Assembly (NCBI GenBank): GCA_938004075.1
Contig: CALKWP010000011.1
Coordinates: 1-40,462 of the forward strand
From: an uncultured Methanomassiliicoccales archaeon
GTDB taxonomy: Archaea > Thermoplasmatota > Thermoplasmata > SG8-5
Direction of reading: 5' to 3'
DNA: 40,462 bases
Shown: positions 31,067 through 38,756 of the stretch, piece after piece
Position numbering within the stretch: position 1 is the stretch's first letter
How the letters are laid out: the number at the start of each line of letters is the position of its first letter
Made by a program: the position numbers and the translations under genes
The notes under the pieces: model-generated
Databases searched by the model: none
Seen by the model: only the letters and a program-made list of their open reading frames with translations
What the model was told of the DNA's origin: nothing

Positions 31067-33237
31067 GCTAAACCTGTTGCTCTCAGGGCTTGCAACACGC
31101 CCAATTTAGTCGCATCCACTACTTCGGCCTGGTTTGCGCCTGCGGGGACATTCACCACAATTCCGCCAAGGTTTACCGATGTAGAATTGGAAACTGTCTG
31201 TCCTCTAGACAAGTTGTAGCCAGACACATTCGATGTGCCTTCAAGTAATGCAGATGGCGAGTTACGGTTTACCACCGACAACTCTGCGCTAAGGCTGGGC
31301 AACTGCGCTCCAGCAAGTTCGGCTATTTGTTCGTTGATTCCTCGGAGACCCATTTCAAATGGTGTTGGAGAACCCGGTGTCAAGTCTGGTGGAATGGTAA
31401 TCCCTTTGAGCTTGTCGGTTAGCCCTGTTATGAAAGTTGTGACGCTTTCAATGATTTTTCCGAGCGTTGTAAATGCCGGACTCAATTTTTCATCCAGCCA
31501 GTTAAAGATGGTTTCGAATACAGGAACAAGGTTATCGTTCAACCAGCCCCAAATGGCCTCAATTGCCGGGAGGAAGTATGTGTTGAATACTGATACCAAT
31601 CCTTCAAAAGCGATTCGAATAACTTCTCCGACCAGTTCTGCAATAGCATTGAATAGTGGCATTAGATTAGTTTCAATCCATTCCCATACTTCTGTGATAG
31701 CAGGAAGTAGAACAGTTGTCCAGAGTTCCGATAAAGCCCCAATGGACTCCGACAACTTACCAGATATCACTTCCCAAATATTCTCGAAAGTCGGGATGAG
31801 GTATGTTTCAATCCAATCCCAAACTTCCTTAATTGCCGGCAACAGCGTATCTGTCCAGAACGCTGATAGTGTATCGATGGCAATCGGTATTTGTGTCGCC
31901 AACCAGTCATAGATGGCTACAAATATCGGTACAAGATTTTCCTCAACCCATGCCCATACTGTCTGGAATGCGGGTAATAAAACTGTTTCCCAGTAGTTCT
32001 TTATGGTATCAATCGCAATCGGAATATTGACCTGCAGCCACTCCACTATGACACCAAATACTTCCTTTATCTTTGCCCATACCACCGCGGTCTTTTCCTG
32101 AATGCCTCCAAAGTTATTTTCCCATGCCAGAGCAATCAGCGCCACAACTGCACTGATGGCAAGCAGGATGGGAATAGCCGGAGCAAATGCCGCCCATATT
32201 GAACCGATAGCTGGAAGCATGGTAGATATAGCCGTGTAAGCAAATACCGCCATGGAAGCGATAATCGCTGTCATAACACCGAGTACAATTGGTTTGTTAT
32301 CAACTATCCAGTTGATAATTCCTTCCATTGTGTCCCATAAGTCGGGAAGTTGTTCGATTAGCCATCCAACGATTTCGCCAATCTTCTCCCCAATCAGTTG
32401 CAGGGTTTCTGTGATTTCCGGTGTAGTAACAAATTCAATGAGTTTGTCCAGGAACGGCTTGATACCTTCTTCGACAGCGGCACCAAATTCTTCACTCAGG
32501 TTACCAACTGCCGTTTGAAGGATGGTCATCTTGCCTGTATAGGTATCCCCCATCGCTTCTGCGGCGCCGCCCACCTTTTCGCTTACCTGGTCTAGGATAA
32601 ACGCCTGGGCACTCATAATATCGCCGCTTTCAACCCAAACTTCAAGCTGCTCTTTTTGCTCTTCTGTAAGTGTTACACCAGCTTGTCGTAACAAACGAGT
32701 TGCCCTGGTGGGGTCGCTCATTGACATTGCAAACATACGCATTGTCTGTGGTAAAGACCGACCCGTCATAGCTGCCAAGTCAACGGCGCTCTCCATCATC
32801 TGTGGCATAACATCAGCAGTAATGTTGTCGAATTGCATCGCCAGTGTTGCGGCTGATACAATAACTTCATCATCGAATGGTGCAATAGACGAAATCTTAT
32901 CAGCCATGTCCGTTACCATTTCGGCTGTAATACCAGATTCTTCCCCGGTATTTGCAACCATCAGGTTCAAACGAGCCATGACATCTTCAACTTCTGCGGC
33001 ATCACCAACAGCTTGATAAAGTGCTGCGCCGCCTGCTGCTGCAGCACCTGTCAATGTTATCCAAGCTCCAGCCCCAACAGCAGACATACTCGTCATAGCC
33101 GCAGACATACCGCCTGTGGCTTCCTCTGTATTCATGGAGGCATCTTCTATGGCGCTGTTGTATTCAGAGATACCTTCTTGAAATCCAGCATCCTCGAATA
33201 CGGCTTCTAATCCAATTTTATTGGTATCGTCTGCCAT
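31063..33237 (-). CDS. Tape measure protein with 45-residue repeats
   Basis: This 724-residue protein sits between the tail chaperones and Dit, the usual tape measure position. The first 250 residues contain a TMP motif region (ITAEMVTDMADKISSIAPFD). From about residue 370 to 600 are at least four repeats with an exact 45-residue period (YWETVLLPAFQTVWAWVE, FWTDTLLPAIKEVWDWIE, LWTTVLLPAITEVWEWIE, VFNTYFLPAIEAIWGWLN), each with an LP turn and a tryptophan-rich helix. Hydrophobic segments (GVMTAIIASMAVFAYTAIST) may enter the membrane. Its length suggests a tail of roughly 100 nm. Confidence 0.88.
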   Translation of the reverse strand: MADDTNKIGLEAVFEDAGFQEGISEYNSAIEDASMNTEEATGGMSAAMTSMSAVGAGAWITLTGAAAAGGAALYQAVGDAAEVEDVMARLNLMVANTGEESGITAEMVTDMADKISSIAPFDDEVIVSAATLAMQFDNITADVMPQMMESAVDLAAMTGRSLPQTMRMFAMSMSDPTRATRLLRQAGVTLTEEQKEQLEVWVESGDIMSAQAFILDQVSEKVGGAAEAMGDTYTGKMTILQTAVGNLSEEFGAAVEEGIKPFLDKLIEFVTTPEITETLQLIGEKIGEIVGWLIEQLPDLWDTMEGIINWIVDNKPIVLGVMTAIIASMAVFAYTAISTMLPAIGSIWAAFAPAIPILLAISAVVALIALAWENNFGGIQEKTAVVWAKIKEVFGVIVEWLQVNIPIAIDTIKNYWETVLLPAFQTVWAWVEENLVPIFVAIYDWLATQIPIAIDTLSAFWTDTLLPAIKEVWDWIETYLIPTFENIWEVISGKLSESIGALSELWTTVLLPAITEVWEWIETNLMPLFNAIAELVGEVIRIAFEGLVSVFNTYFLPAIEAIWGWLNDNLVPVFETIFNWLDEKLSPAFTTLGKIIESVTTFITGLTDKLKGITIPPDLTPGSPTPFEMGLRGINEQIAELAGAQLPSLSAELSVVNRNSPSALLEGTSNVSGYNLSRGQTVSNSTSVNLGGIVVNVPAGANQAEVVDATKLGVLQALRATGLA

Positions 33238-33239
33238 TC

Positions 33240-33491
33240 TTATCTCTCGTTATTTCGGTGATAGGCCTCAACCGCTTCAATCTGATGAGAGGATAACATA
33301 AACGCTTTCATGTAAGCTTTATCTTCATCAGAACTGCTCCAGAATTCAGACGGTTTCAGATGCCAGTAATGAGCGACTTGCAAATCGCTAAACGTCTTTG
33401 ACTTTACTTTCCAACTTCCGGGTTCGGTTTGACACTGGTCGATTGGTAGTCCCCGATACTCCAATCCGAAAGGATTTACGGAGTCGTTCAA
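33240..33491 (-). CDS. Tail assembly chaperone, T-type extension (frameshift product)
   Basis: This frame is +1 relative to the upstream gene and has no ATG start near its beginning (first codon TTG). It therefore most likely makes the C-terminal part of a fusion with the 33388-33954 product, as gpGT does in lambda. After the overlap it reads HYWHLKPSEFWSSSDEDKAY, typical of gpT-type ends. It stops four bases before the tape measure start. Confidence 0.72.
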   Translation of the reverse strand: MNDSVNPFGLEYRGLPIDQCQTEPGSWKVKSKTFSDLQVAHYWHLKPSEFWSSSDEDKAYMKAFMLSSHQIEAVEAYHRNNER

Positions 33492-33954
33492 CTGCCTCCT
33501 CGTCCACGCCTGACGCCTTGAAAATAGCTGCCATCAGTTCACCAATATCCTCGGTCTTTCCGAGCAACTCGGTGTAAACGTAATGGGCTTTCAGGGCATA
33601 AGGGTCGGCAGGAACCTTGATACCAAAGTGCTTGTTAGCTAAATCCCAGGAACTGCCTTCGCCGGGAACTTCAACATCAACACCGTCCCAAACCAGTAGC
33701 TCAAAGAAGGCCTTGGCGTTTTCTGCCTCAGCCTTATTTCGAGCAGTAACGTATGCTTCCCATTCGGCTTCCATGTTTCGAGTAACTGCAGACTTGCCAT
33801 CTAGCTGGAATGTCTGCTCTTCGCCTGTAACCGTTTTGACAGTATAGGTTGGAATTTCTGGTTCAATTTTGGAAGCTCGAAGTGCGTCAATTTTAAATTG
33901 AGATACAGGCTTGATTGAAATTTCTACGCCTTTAGAAGATACGAAGGTATTCAT
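33388..33954 (-). CDS. Tail assembly chaperone, G-type
   Basis: This 188-residue protein is encoded just upstream of the tape measure, matching lambda gpG. It is mixed alpha/beta with a helical part (YVYTELLGKTEDIGELMAAI). The end overlaps the following frame by 104 bases. Its last codons read GAC GTT TAG C; a +1 slip there gives AGC GAT TTG in the next frame. A shift elsewhere in the overlap is possible. Confidence 0.78.
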   Translation of the reverse strand: MNTFVSSKGVEISIKPVSQFKIDALRASKIEPEIPTYTVKTVTGEEQTFQLDGKSAVTRNMEAEWEAYVTARNKAEAENAKAFFELLVWDGVDVEVPGEGSSWDLANKHFGIKVPADPYALKAHYVYTELLGKTEDIGELMAAIFKASGVDEEAVERLRKSFRIGVSGTTNRPVSNRTRKLESKVKDV

Positions 33955-34003
33955 TTTTCCCTTTGAATTAGAGAGAGGGTGATTGCTCGCCCTCTCTTTA
34001 GTC

Positions 34004-35434
34004 CTAGTCCCAAGAAAGTTTGATAATCACACCCGTACCACCGGAGGCAACTCCTACGGCATACACGGTGTTCTCGTCAATCACGCACAGGTCAAGCAAT
34101 TCGGTATTGACTGGCAGTGCAATGGTTGACCATGAATAACCGCCATTGATGGTGAAGTGAAAAGTGCTATTGGTGTTGAACGAAATGCCATAGCCAACAA
34201 AGTCATTGGCAAAGACAACTTCGTCAAACGTAGCCTTACCCAGCGGGCGATAGCTCCAAGTAGCTCCATCGTCATTCGAGTACGCAAGGTTATTCGTGGC
34301 TTCCAGAGAAATCCACCAGTAATCCCCGGATTTCCAGACATTGTGACCGTTGTCGCTGATATCGGCGGCGGTATCACTCCACGTTTCACCACCATTGGAG
34401 GTGATGAGAGGTGTCGTGTTGGTATCCATAATCGCCATACCGTCATTCTCGTCAGCGAAGTAGATAGCCAGAACGTCATTAGTCGAAGCATCGGAATTCT
34501 GAACTGTCCACGTTGCTCCAGCATCGGTGGAGAAATAGATGTAACCGAGTGCGGAGGCTAACCAGATATGACTCTGGTCGAGAGCAAACAAAGCATTGGC
34601 AGTTTTGGCTCCGTGACCTGCAGTAGCTCCACCGATATTGACTTTCGTCCAGGTAGCACCCAGGTCGTCAGAGTAGGCAATTTCTCCCTGCCCTCCGGTA
34701 GGTGCAGCACCAGCCGCAATGATTCTGACAGTAGTTCCGCTCATCGGGACGGTAACAATAGATTGAACAGAAACCCCAACTGCAAATGGGTCAGCGGCTG
34801 TTGCAGTCCAGGTTTCTCCTCCATCGGTAGTAATCAATACATTGCCCGTATAAAGGGTAGATTTAGCACCGGCAACCATCTGGTCACCAGCATATACCTT
34901 TGGAGCGCAAGAAGGATTACGCAGTGGGGCGATGCAGAGAATGTCGCTGGTCTCTGATGTTGATAATCTGCGAGCAGTCAGCATGCCTGTCCGAATGACA
35001 GGAGGCCAGGCCTCGATGTCCCGGCTCTGTTTGGTTTCCTTCTCTTCCGTTCCAACCAAACCGGAGTCTTTACGACTGGTAATTCGACAGTGCTGAAGAA
35101 TGTTAGCGCGTCCGTAATTGTAGAAGATATCAGGTTCGCCACCGTCACGCTGATTCACGTACATCGAGAACTCGCAATTAATTTTCTCCAACCAGTCTCG
35201 AGTCATAAAGTGCATGTTCTCAATGGAGGTCTTAATCATATCCGGGGGTTTCTGAATTGAACCCACAGACTTCCAACCACCTTTGGTATCCATGCAACGC
35301 AGAATATCGACTGCACCAGCAGATTCTGAAATGTCACCTAAATCGTGGCATCCCAAGAAATGCACAGCAGTGTTGGGTCCGTCGGGTTGAACCCACAATG
35401 CGCCATAACGAGTATTAAGAACTGATTCACCCAT
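34004..35434 (-). CDS. Tail tube protein extended by an Asp-box beta-propeller
   Basis: This 476-residue protein starts at 35434 (AAAGGAGA site). The first 170 residues (LNTRYGALWVQPDGPNTAVH, EFSMYVNQRDGG) fill the tail tube position before the chaperones. Residues 200-470 contain six Asp-box motifs, S/T-x-D/N-x-G-x-T/S-W (TTDGGETW, SDDLGATW, STDAGATW, TSNGGETW, SNDDGATW, TINGGYSW), spaced 40-50 residues. This is the pattern of sialidase or Ycf48-like propellers. The propeller would stud the tail surface and may bind glycans. Confidence 0.75.
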   Translation of the reverse strand: MGESVLNTRYGALWVQPDGPNTAVHFLGCHDLGDISESAGAVDILRCMDTKGGWKSVGSIQKPPDMIKTSIENMHFMTRDWLEKINCEFSMYVNQRDGGEPDIFYNYGRANILQHCRITSRKDSGLVGTEEKETKQSRDIEAWPPVIRTGMLTARRLSTSETSDILCIAPLRNPSCAPKVYAGDQMVAGAKSTLYTGNVLITTDGGETWTATAADPFAVGVSVQSIVTVPMSGTTVRIIAAGAAPTGGQGEIAYSDDLGATWTKVNIGGATAGHGAKTANALFALDQSHIWLASALGYIYFSTDAGATWTVQNSDASTNDVLAIYFADENDGMAIMDTNTTPLITSNGGETWSDTAADISDNGHNVWKSGDYWWISLEATNNLAYSNDDGATWSYRPLGKATFDEVVFANDFVGYGISFNTNSTFHFTINGGYSWSTIALPVNTELLDLCVIDENTVYAVGVASGGTGVIIKLSWD

Positions 35435-35783
35435 TGGCTTTTCTCCTTTTCTTTTCGGCATTTGCCGTTTCGAGTACAGACTTGAGTAGTTTAGCAGTAA
35501 TGACTTCTACTGCGGCCTTTACCGCTTTGGGTTCTCGGAGCGCATCTTCAATCGTCCAGATGTCATTGTTATGCAAAGCCGCTGAAAGTTCTTGCTGCTC
35601 AATATGAATATCTATGGACTTCCAGTCGAAGCCATAGAGAATTCCTTTCTTGAATGTTTCCTCGTCAATCTCGCCGTTGATAATCTTTGACCTGGGAACA
35701 ATCCTTCGCTCGCTGTCATCACCTGTAATTACTTCAATTATACAGGCAGTCCGCATCGTCAAAACAACTTTTACAGGTATCAT
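35427..35783 (-). CDS. Hypothetical protein, tail terminator position
   Basis: This 118-residue protein is encoded between the HK97 gp10-like gene and the tail tube, where siphoviruses often encode a tail terminator or joining protein. It begins with a beta-rich MIPVKVVLTMRTACIIEVIT and ends in a basic helix (KAAVEVITAKLLKSVLETAN). No diagnostic motif is present. It overlaps the tail tube start by eight bases. Confidence 0.55.
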   Translation of the reverse strand: MIPVKVVLTMRTACIIEVITGDDSERRIVPRSKIINGEIDEETFKKGILYGFDWKSIDIHIEQQELSAALHNNDIWTIEDALREPKAVKAAVEVITAKLLKSVLETANAEKKRRKANG

Positions 35784-35792
35784 GTTGCACCT

Positions 35793-36236
35793 CTAGTACA
35801 TTCCGAATTCGGAGTCCGCAATTGCGTCTGTTATCGCATTTTCTACGGCTTCCAGCCACAGGTCTTCCCAAAGTGCCGCAATCTCTTCGCTGATGTGAGA
35901 ACCTGCATAACCGGGATGAAATACTCGTGTCGTGAATATCGTTTCTCCGTCAATATTGAACACGAGTACTGGGGAATTTACAGGTAAGATTTCATGCGGC
36001 TCCGTTCCTTGGTCAACGTATCCAAATATTTCGTTGTCCGTTGTAACTTTTAGAATGAGGCCCCCGGCTGTTTCTTCTGATGTTACATAGAATTCGGGCG
36101 GTGTTCTCCAGTTCTTTGTTCGTTCCTCAAAGTCGGCCGCAATACGTTCTCCTGTTGGCGCAAGATTATCAACTACATCAGACCTGAATTTCCGGTAGTC
36201 AAATAGTTGAGGAATGATTGCGTCAAAAACTATCAT
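35793..36236 (-). CDS. HK97 gp10-like tail completion protein
   Basis: This 147-residue protein contains the family signature region YVDQGTEPHEILPVNSPVL, followed by a strand and a helix. HK97 gp10-like proteins join head and tail. The start overlaps the preceding gene's end by four bases (ATGA). Confidence 0.7.
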   Translation of the reverse strand: MIVFDAIIPQLFDYRKFRSDVVDNLAPTGERIAADFEERTKNWRTPPEFYVTSEETAGGLILKVTTDNEIFGYVDQGTEPHEILPVNSPVLVFNIDGETIFTTRVFHPGYAGSHISEEIAALWEDLWLEAVENAITDAIADSEFGMY

Positions 36237-37282
36237 ATGTAACTCAGCCTCACATGTTTGTTACGATGTGCATACTGCCATGCTCGCCATGCACCATCAT
36301 AAACTCCAAAAGCACAGTTAGCTCTATCGGCAGTAATCGCATTTGGAATACTTCTGTCCTGCTGCCATAGCATCCGCAGAGGGTCACATCCAGGGCAAGG
36401 TTCAATTGGCATCAGTGCATGAGCTAGTCTGACAATGGCTTCCTCGCCAGCAATATCAATAGGTTTACCAGCACAGTAATTCAATCTCAGATAGGCTGCG
36501 GTATTTCCACAATAGGAACATACCGTAGTATCGGTCGGTAACATGGTGATGGCTCCACTAATCGAGGAATGCAGATATCCACAGGCATTACGGGTATCTT
36601 CACCGCATTTGGGGCAGTATTCACCAAGCGGCCAGACAAATAGTCCGGGATTTGTCGTGTCTGTGTATACTCGCACAATGTCAATTTCTTCAACGTACTG
36701 CCCGCCTATGACGTAATCATAGAACAGTCCCTCTTGTGGATTATTCTGGTACTCTTCTTTGACAAGTCTTGCCCAGGGAATTGTCCCGCTTACGCCACTA
36801 CCAGACCCTACCGTCAAAGCACTTGGAAATAGTTCAATAGATGTACCGGCAATATAGAGATGCACTTCATCACTTGTAGCACTGTGAACTGCTGACGATG
36901 TAAAGGTAGCTGGGTCTGCTGTAAAGTCCAGTGCAACAGATGCTTCAATAACTGTTGTAGCTCTGTTGCCAAGAGCCTGAACGTAACTCCACTTTGTGAA
37001 TATCTGTGAAGCGTTGCGATGCTGTTCATTGACAAACCACTGTTGGTTCAGCGGATATCCGAGAATGCCTTCAATCATTGTTTGTGCATCGCGAAGGTAA
37101 CGGGATACCATGTCACGTTCCAGCTTCGTCCAAATCTTACGGCAGGAGCGTTCTCGATTGTCAGCATGGTTAATGCCAAAGAAAGCATTCTCGTCATACC
37201 GGATAATCTGTGCGTACTTCGCCAATGGAACAGCACTGGTATCTATGGTCGCCGTATTCGGAAAGGAGGTTACAACGGTCAT
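36233..37282 (-). CDS. Head-tail connector-like protein with cysteine clusters
   Basis: This is a 349-residue protein. An early helical part (MVSRYLRDAQTMIEGILGYP) resembles the gp6/gp15-type connector start. The rest is an unusual large insert. It contains CPKCGEDTRNAC, CSYCG and CPGCD, three CxxC clusters that look like zinc-binding sites, in a part with little other similarity. Its position upstream of the gp10-like gene supports a connector or adaptor. Zinc-rich connectors are uncommon in the phages I know. Confidence 0.6.
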   Translation of the reverse strand: MTVVTSFPNTATIDTSAVPLAKYAQIIRYDENAFFGINHADNRERSCRKIWTKLERDMVSRYLRDAQTMIEGILGYPLNQQWFVNEQHRNASQIFTKWSYVQALGNRATTVIEASVALDFTADPATFTSSAVHSATSDEVHLYIAGTSIELFPSALTVGSGSGVSGTIPWARLVKEEYQNNPQEGLFYDYVIGGQYVEEIDIVRVYTDTTNPGLFVWPLGEYCPKCGEDTRNACGYLHSSISGAITMLPTDTTVCSYCGNTAAYLRLNYCAGKPIDIAGEEAIVRLAHALMPIEPCPGCDPLRMLWQQDRSIPNAITADRANCAFGVYDGAWRAWQYAHRNKHVRLSYI

Positions 37283-37596
37283 ACTTCCCTCCCAAATTTA
37301 TTGACAATAATTGATTGAAGTCCCGCTACTCCGAGTATCAGAATGCCTACATTTATAATGTTGTTGTTCAGTAGGTATAACGGAACGAGCAGGAATGCAA
37401 ACCAAACTCCATTACAGTGCCGGCAGGCCAGTCCGTCAGCCAACGTTCTACGCAGAGTAATTGGCTCAAACGGCGCTTTGTTCAACCAGCTTCGTAGTTG
37501 GAGAAAGATATCGAAAGGCCCATCATCAATGGCAAATAGTTCTGACAACCTAAAGATTGCCAGAACGAGCATTGATAATCGCAACCATTCGTTCAC
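37279..37596 (-). CDS. DUF1360-like membrane protein
   Basis: This 105-residue protein has the DUF1360 signature LACRHCNGVWFAFLLVPLYL, a pair of cysteines next to a membrane span. The two other hydrophobic stretches are LRLSMLVLAIFRLSELFA and VGILILGVAGLQSIIV. The biochemical role of the family is unknown. Its place between glycosyltransferases and connector genes is unusual for a structural cluster. Confidence 0.7.
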   Translation of the reverse strand: MNEWLRLSMLVLAIFRLSELFAIDDGPFDIFLQLRSWLNKAPFEPITLRRTLADGLACRHCNGVWFAFLLVPLYLLNNNIINVGILILGVAGLQSIIVNKFGREV

Positions 37597-37886
37597 TCTT
37601 TCACCTCTTCGAAAATATGTTTGCCGTGTGAAACCAATTCAAGGAAGCCGGGATTTTTCTGAATGCCTGTGTAAGCATCTCTGGTATCCACATAAATTTC
37701 AGGTTTGTTCCCCCCAGCCTCATAATGGGTTCTGGTAACTGCACCGAACCATGTCATTGTGCCAACGTTTGAACCAACATATTTAATGAGAACCAGTCCA
37801 TCTGTTCCGGCAACAGGTGCGCTTGCCTTGAACGCTGTCGGCGTTGATTGTTTAGTTGTTTTCGCCTTACCGCCACAACATGCCAT
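37593..37886 (-). CDS. Separate internal start of the MACCGG-type protein
   Basis: This is an in-frame internal gene with its own ATG (37886) and AAAGGAG site eight bases upstream. It would give a 97-residue product that begins MACCGGKAKTTKQSTPTAFK. It shares stop and frame with the upstream glycosyltransferase, whose stop codon appears to be missing. Confidence 0.55.
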   Translation of the reverse strand: MACCGGKAKTTKQSTPTAFKASAPVAGTDGLVLIKYVGSNVGTMTWFGAVTRTHYEAGGNKPEIYVDTRDAYTGIQKNPGFLELVSHGKHIFEEVKE

Positions 37887-38756
37887 TGGGAACTCTCCTT
37901 TGTAGATTCCACTATGTAATTGTTTGATACGAAGCTTTACTTTTTCCCACTCAACGGTGTTCTTGTTTGTGGACACAAGCCCATCATGTTGTCGATACCA
38001 GTATAGCACATTTTGAATGGCTGTACCACAGATACCTAATTCCCCGGCCGTGAGCCAGTAATCCCAATCCTCAAGGAATGGCAGGTCTTCTCGCCATCCA
38101 CCAATTCGTTCCCAATCGCCTTTACGTTGCAGAGCACCGTTGGGGAAATAGACGAATTGCATCAATTCACCAAAGTCATACTCTTTGGCGTAGTAAAGGT
38201 GCTGGTCGCCCGTATTTCGCTCTCCTCGAAACAGCATCGTTGAACCGTACACGAAACCTTTTTCCGGCATATGGAGTAGAGCAGTTTCAATTGCATTCGG
38301 AGGGAGCCAGTCATTGGCGTCCAGCGGGAAAAAGAATGGTGTCCGGCATTCTGCTACACCCTTGTTACGGGCTACGCTTAGTCCTTCTGCAGAGGCAATG
38401 AATTTGAAGTTATGCGGCGTGCTGTAGGGATAGGTTACCGTACACCCGTTCAGCACAATGATGCAATCGCACTTTACGGTCTGCGCTTCAACGCTGTCCA
38501 GAGCTTCTTTCAACCATTTTATATCTTCGTCTGTTCGGAGTCTGGCCGGAATGATAATGGTAACATCCACTCCGGTGTCTGGTTCCGGTACTGCTCCAGA
38601 AATGTTGGGTTCAGTTCGGTATTCGGGTGCAGTTTCAGTATGGACGCTTCTCTTTTTCCGAGTGGTCGGTTTAGCCACGGGAACGTTTTCCTCAACCCGT
38701 TTGGCGTTTTCAGAAAGCACTCCCACTTTTTGTACGTTTGCTTTTCTAGGGACCAT
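37593..38756 (-). CDS. GT2 glycosyltransferase fused to a small MACCGG-type phage protein
   Basis: This 387-residue protein starts at 38756 with AAGGAG. The first 60 residues are low-complexity and basic. Residues 66-290 form a GT2 domain (VTIIIPARLRTDEDI, FFFPLDANDWLPP with a DxN-like site, and FLEDWDYWLTAG). From residue 291 it continues as MACCGGKAKTTKQ then LIKYVGSN and IYVDTRDA, a small domain like those found separately in many phages. That part has its own AAAGGAG site and ATG at 37886, so a 97-residue product can also be made. Confidence 0.78.
   Translation of the reverse strand: MVPRKANVQKVGVLSENAKRVEENVPVAKPTTRKKRSVHTETAPEYRTEPNISGAVPEPDTGVDVTIIIPARLRTDEDIKWLKEALDSVEAQTVKCDCIIVLNGCTVTYPYSTPHNFKFIASAEGLSVARNKGVAECRTPFFFPLDANDWLPPNAIETALLHMPEKGFVYGSTMLFRGERNTGDQHLYYAKEYDFGELMQFVYFPNGALQRKGDWERIGGWREDLPFLEDWDYWLTAGELGICGTAIQNVLYWYRQHDGLVSTNKNTVEWEKVKLRIKQLHSGIYKGEFPMACCGGKAKTTKQSTPTAFKASAPVAGTDGLVLIKYVGSNVGTMTWFGAVTRTHYEAGGNKPEIYVDTRDAYTGIQKNPGFLELVSHGKHIFEEVKE

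Noticed and set aside
31235..31912. 225-residue plus-strand frame inside the tape measure gene
   Set aside because: It is antisense to the repetitive tape measure sequence, and its repetitive serine-rich product mirrors that repeat.
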